From Magnetospirillum sp. (lineage in GTDB: Bacteria; Pseudomonadota; Alphaproteobacteria; Rhodospirillales; Magnetospirillaceae), in NCBI GenBank assembly GCA_020217035.1, contig JAIWOG010000065.1, forward strand, positions 1 through 10,000: a DNA stretch of 10,000 nucleotides, in the 5' to 3' direction. The notes beneath the pieces are model-generated. The model was not told the DNA's origin. It worked only from the letters and a program-made list of their open reading frames with translations, and made no database searches. A program made the translations under genes and the position numbers. Numbering within the stretch: position 1 is the first letter of the stretch; every line of letters begins with the position of its first letter. Shown in pieces: positions 7,677 to 10,000 of the stretch.

Positions 7677-8782
7677 GACACGTCGTCAACCTGCTCTTGC
7701 TGGCGGTCGTTGTCACACTTGGTTTGGTAGCCATGGAACTGGTCACCCGCAAGCTGCCCATGGCACAGCGTCTTGGCTGGAACCTCGTCCCGCCGCTGTC
7801 GGACCGCATCGCGGAAGTCTCCGACAAGACGGATGTCGAGCGCGTCGTGGTGGTTGGCGATTCCTTCGCCGAGTGGATGGATACTTCCGGCGGCAACTTT
7901 GTCAGGGTCGCCGAGCGACGAATGCGCGACCAAGGGCGGAAGGTCGAGTTCGTCAACATGGGCCAGGCGGGCACCGGCATGGCCGAGTATTACCGAAATC
8001 TGGTCGATCATGCCGCGAAGCTGAAACCCGACACCGTGATCCTTGCCCTTTATGTCGGCAACGACTTGGTCGCCTTCCCCGGAGGTCTGCCCAAGCCCGA
8101 CGAAGCTCGGCGGGTTCTGCCAACCGCCCAACAAGACAGGTCGTGGCGCAAGACGCTGAAACAATCGATCTTGCTGAACCTGCTCTATCGCCAGGCCAAG
8201 GTTCATGTCCCCTGGTTACGCTCGGGCTTCACCGACGGGATCGTCGAATATCTGCGAACCCATCACCGTAAAGATCATGATTACGTCCGCCAACGCCTGG
8301 CCAAGCTTGATCCCCAGTTGGTACAAGAGGCCGAATCCGATTCCATCAACGGATGGGATTTGGCCACCGCCCTGTTCAGTCCCGATTATTACGGCAACCT
8401 GGCCGATGCCGACGCCGCAAGCCCGGAAGGTTCAGCGGCCTTGGCGTCGTTGGCCGATCTTGGAACGCTGGTGCGCTACGCCAAAACCCTGGCTCCCCAG
8501 GTGATGGTGGTGCTGATCCCGCCCAGCCCTTGGGCCGGAGAACGCTATCATGACTACTTCCGACGGTTGGGATATGGCCAATTAGGGCCCACCCAAACGG
8601 AACCCGTGATCCTGACCCGGGTGAAAGCGGCTTTGGACCAGGAAAACACCCCGTATCTGGACCTGCTGCCGGCATTGCGGGACAGTTCGGATGCCGCCTA
8701 CATGGATCGCGACATTCATTTCAATACAATCGGCCAGGAACTGGCCGGACGCCAATTGGCCCGCGCCCTGGGAACGCCTTGA
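7673..8782 (+). CDS. Membrane-anchored SGNH-fold hydrolase/acyltransferase-like protein (second of pair)
   Basis: This 369-residue protein has an N-terminal hydrophobic segment at about 5-22 (VNLLLLAVVVTLGLVAM), so a periplasmic domain tethered to the inner membrane is likely. All four SGNH blocks can be seen: GDSFAEW with Ser64; NMGQAGTG, which keeps the block II glycines; YVGND with Asn130; and D347-x-H349 in DRDIHFNTIGQ. It has almost the same length and architecture as its upstream neighbour, but the sequences share little outside the motifs, so they are not a recent duplication. It is the better candidate for an active enzyme of the two, probably an O-acyl esterase or transferase acting on the locus glycan; substrate unknown. 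The start overlaps the previous stop (ATGA) and lacks a clear ribosome site, consistent with coupled translation. It is the last gene of the unit. Confidence 0.77.
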   Translation: MRHVVNLLLLAVVVTLGLVAMELVTRKLPMAQRLGWNLVPPLSDRIAEVSDKTDVERVVVVGDSFAEWMDTSGGNFVRVAERRMRDQGRKVEFVNMGQAGTGMAEYYRNLVDHAAKLKPDTVILALYVGNDLVAFPGGLPKPDEARRVLPTAQQDRSWRKTLKQSILLNLLYRQAKVHVPWLRSGFTDGIVEYLRTHHRKDHDYVRQRLAKLDPQLVQEAESDSINGWDLATALFSPDYYGNLADADAASPEGSAALASLADLGTLVRYAKTLAPQVMVVLIPPSPWAGERYHDYFRRLGYGQLGPTQTEPVILTRVKAALDQENTPYLDLLPALRDSSDAAYMDRDIHFNTIGQELAGRQLARALGTP

Positions 8783-8806
8783 AGAAGGCGCTGATCCAAC
8801 TTATTC
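8778..8806 (+). promoter_or_regulatory. Candidate heat-shock (RpoH-type) promoter for htpX
   Basis: CTTGAA at 8778-8783 overlaps the stop codon of the preceding gene. CTTATT follows at 8800-8805. The spacing is CTTG, 18 nt, CTTAT. The published alphaproteobacterial heat-shock consensus is CTTG, 17 nt, CYTATNT, so both boxes match well but the spacer is one longer and the last T is C. Transcription would start near 8812-8816, about 30 nt before htpX. The same bases can be read as a mediocre sigma-70 pair (TTGAAG, 17 nt, TATTCC). htpX is a classic heat-shock gene, which favours the RpoH reading. Confidence 0.5.
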
Positions 8807-8834
8807 CTTTAACACTGAATGTCTGACCCCTGTC

Positions 8835-8838
8835 GAGG
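8835..8838 (+). promoter_or_regulatory. Ribosome binding site of htpX
   Basis: GAGG lies 7 nt upstream of the ATG at 8846 and supports that start. The 63-nt gap 8783-8845 shows no hairpin plus T-run terminator, so read-through from the polysaccharide unit is possible. Confidence 0.5.
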
Positions 8839-8845
8839 TTAAGCC

Positions 8846-9799
8846 ATGTCTTACGCCCGCACCGCGCTTCTTCTCGCCGCCATGACCGGCCTGTTCCTGG
8901 CCATCGGCGCCCTGATCGGCGGTCAAGGCGGCATGATGGTCGCGCTGGTCATGGCCTTGGCCATGAACGCCTTCGCCTATTGGAATTCCGACAAGATGGT
9001 GCTGTCCATGTATGGCGCCCAACAGGTGGACCGTCATTCGGCGCCGGGTCTGGTGGCCATCGTCGAGCGCTTGGCGTCCCGCGCCGGCATGCCCATGCCC
9101 AAGGTCTTCATCATCCAATCGGACCAGCCCAACGCCTTCGCCACCGGCCGCGATCCCGAGCACGCCTCGGTGGCGGCCACGACCGGTCTCCTGGACCGGC
9201 TGAGTCCGGAAGAGGTGGAAGGCGTGATGGCCCACGAACTGGCCCATGTGAAGAACCGCGACACCCTGATCATGACGATTACCGCCACCATCGCCGGCGC
9301 CATTGGCATGGTCGCCAATTTTGGCATGTTCTTCGGCGGCAGCCAGCGCGACGACGAGGAAGGCGGTGGAAACGGAATGGGAATGATTGGCGGCATCCTG
9401 ATCGCGATCATAGCGCCCATGGCCGCCATGGTTGTGCAGATGGCCATCTCACGCACTCGCGAATATGCCGCCGACGCCGAGGGTGCGCGCATCTGCGGCA
9501 ATCCGCTGTGGCTGGCCAACGCCCTGGAACGCCTGGAACAGGCCGCCCACATCATCCCCAATCGACAGGCCGAACACAGCCCCGCCACCGCCCATCTGTT
9601 CATCGTCAACCCGCTATCGGGCAAAGGCGTGGACAATTTGTTCTCGACCCACCCCAACATGGCCAATCGCGTTGCCGCCCTGCGCAGCATGGCCGCCGAG
9701 GCCGGCATGACCTGGGACAATCGCAGCCCGGCCAACCCGCCGCCACAACCGGGGCCGTGGGGCCGTCAGCCGCCGTCCCGCAAAGGCCCCTGGGGATAA
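8846..9799 (+). CDS. htpX: Membrane zinc metalloprotease HtpX
   Basis: This 317-residue protein is an M48-family inner-membrane protease that cleaves misfolded membrane proteins together with FtsH. Two N-terminal hydrophobic segments (about 8-26 and 29-46) precede the protease domain. The zinc site HELAH has ligands His130 and His134 and catalytic Glu131; the third ligand is Glu206 in SRTREYAAD. Two more hydrophobic stretches, about 141-162 and 179-200, flank an acidic Gly-rich loop (DDEEGGGNG). [14 protein letters not shown] is the usual C-terminal family element. The protein ends in a Pro-rich tail of about 25 residues holding GPWG twice, once at the terminus. This looks like a full, intact housekeeping copy, unrelated in function to the polysaccharide genes. 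The ATG at 8846 has GAGG upstream and a candidate heat-shock promoter at 8778-8806. Confidence 0.96.
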   Translation: MSYARTALLLAAMTGLFLAIGALIGGQGGMMVALVMALAMNAFAYWNSDKMVLSMYGAQQVDRHSAPGLVAIVERLASRAGMPMPKVFIIQSDQPNAFATGRDPEHASVAATTGLLDRLSPEEVEGVMAHELAHVKNRDTLIMTITATIAGAIGMVANFGMFFGGSQRDDEEGGGNGMGMIGGILIAIIAPMAAMVVQMAISRTREYAADAEGARICGNPLWLANALERLEQAAHIIPNRQAEHSPATAHLFIVNPLSGKGVDNLFSTHPNMANRVAALRSMAAEAGMTWDNRSPANPPPQPGPWGRQPPSRKGPWG

Positions 9800-9825
9800 T
9801 GGATTCTTTGTCGCCGATGCTGTAA

Positions 9826-9831
9826 GGGAGG
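9826..9831 (+). promoter_or_regulatory. Ribosome binding site of the rsmB-type gene
   Basis: GGGAGG, within a longer purine run AAGGGAGGGGG at 9824-9834, stands 4 nt before the ATG at 9836 and fixes that start. Only 36 nt separate it from the htpX stop, so the two genes are probably co-transcribed. Confidence 0.6.
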
Positions 9832-9835
9832 GGGT

Positions 9836-10000
9836 ATGACTCGCACGCCCTCCCCCTCCGCTCGCCCCGCCGACCCTCGGGTCGTCGTCCTGGACCTGCT
9901 TGAAGCCGTACTCGGCCACAAGAAGCTGTTGGACGAGGTGCTGGACTCCGATCCGCGCCTGCCAAAGTTCAGCGAACGCGACCGTGGCTTCGCCCGCCTG
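9836..10000 (+). CDS. rsmB: 16S rRNA m5C methyltransferase RsmB/Sun, N-terminal part (cut by window end)
   Basis: The 55 visible codons match the start of the NusB-like RNA-binding domain of RsmB-type (Sun/Fmu) methyltransferases. After a short Pro/Ser-rich lead (about 1-13) comes VVVLDLLEAVLGHKKLLDEV, then DPRLPKFSERDRGFARL, the helix pair in which the family has a conserved S-x-R-D-R-x-F-A motif. RsmB methylates C967 of 16S rRNA (E. coli numbering); its catalytic domain lies beyond the window. The position directly after htpX is one I recall as frequent in alphaproteobacteria. A stand-alone NusB is the alternative, but the start and the neighbourhood favour RsmB. Confidence 0.78.
   Translation, partial: MTRTPSPSARPADPRVVVLDLLEAVLGHKKLLDEVLDSDPRLPKFSERDRGFARL

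Noticed and set aside
8783..8845. Terminator between the polysaccharide unit and htpX
   Set aside because: No GC-rich inverted repeat followed by T residues is visible.
8980..9825. Alternative + strand frame across htpX
   Set aside because: Arg/His/Gly-rich shadow frame; the overlapping htpX frame has the complete zinc site and membrane segments.

Overview
The window is high-GC DNA with strong G/C preference at third codon positions, and all genes run on the + strand. HtpX followed directly by an RsmB-type methyltransferase, together with the protein sequences and the use of TTG starts, suggests an alphaproteobacterium, probably Rhodospirillales and perhaps Magnetospirillum-like. That assignment rests on family recognition by eye, not on a search.

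Layout. Positions 1-169 hold no gene I can identify and lead into the first one. From 170 to 8782 a tightly packed unit of seven genes looks like the downstream part of a surface-polysaccharide (exopolysaccharide, capsule or O-antigen) cluster. In order it holds an AsnB-type glutamine amidotransferase/synthetase, two GT-B glycosyltransferases, a TviB/WbpO-type UDP-N-acetylhexosamine 6-dehydrogenase, a GT9 heptosyltransferase-like enzyme, and two different membrane-anchored SGNH-hydrolase-fold proteins. Most neighbours overlap (ATGA or TGATG junctions) or lie 2-4 nt apart; the largest gap is 39 nt before the dehydrogenase. This points to one transcript with coupled translation. From 8846 the content changes to housekeeping genes: htpX (membrane zinc protease) and the start of rsmB (16S rRNA m5C methyltransferase), cut by the window end. 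A candidate heat-shock (RpoH-type) promoter overlaps the last codons of the polysaccharide unit and would serve htpX.

How the genes may work together (inference): the dehydrogenase makes a UDP-hexosaminuronic acid, the AsnB paralogue could amidate that uronate, the three glycosyltransferases add sugars at the membrane, and the two SGNH proteins could add or remove O-acyl groups on the periplasmic side. No polymerase, flippase, export protein or MBOAT acyl carrier is in the window; they would have to lie to the left or elsewhere.

I see no rRNA, tRNA, CRISPR array, insertion sequence, attachment site or convincing terminator. I found no clearly new system. The more interesting points are unusual residues in otherwise recognisable enzymes (Gln371 in the AsnB paralogue, Gln287 in the second glycosyltransferase, missing block II glycines in the first SGNH protein), the tandem SGNH pair, and the htpX promoter.
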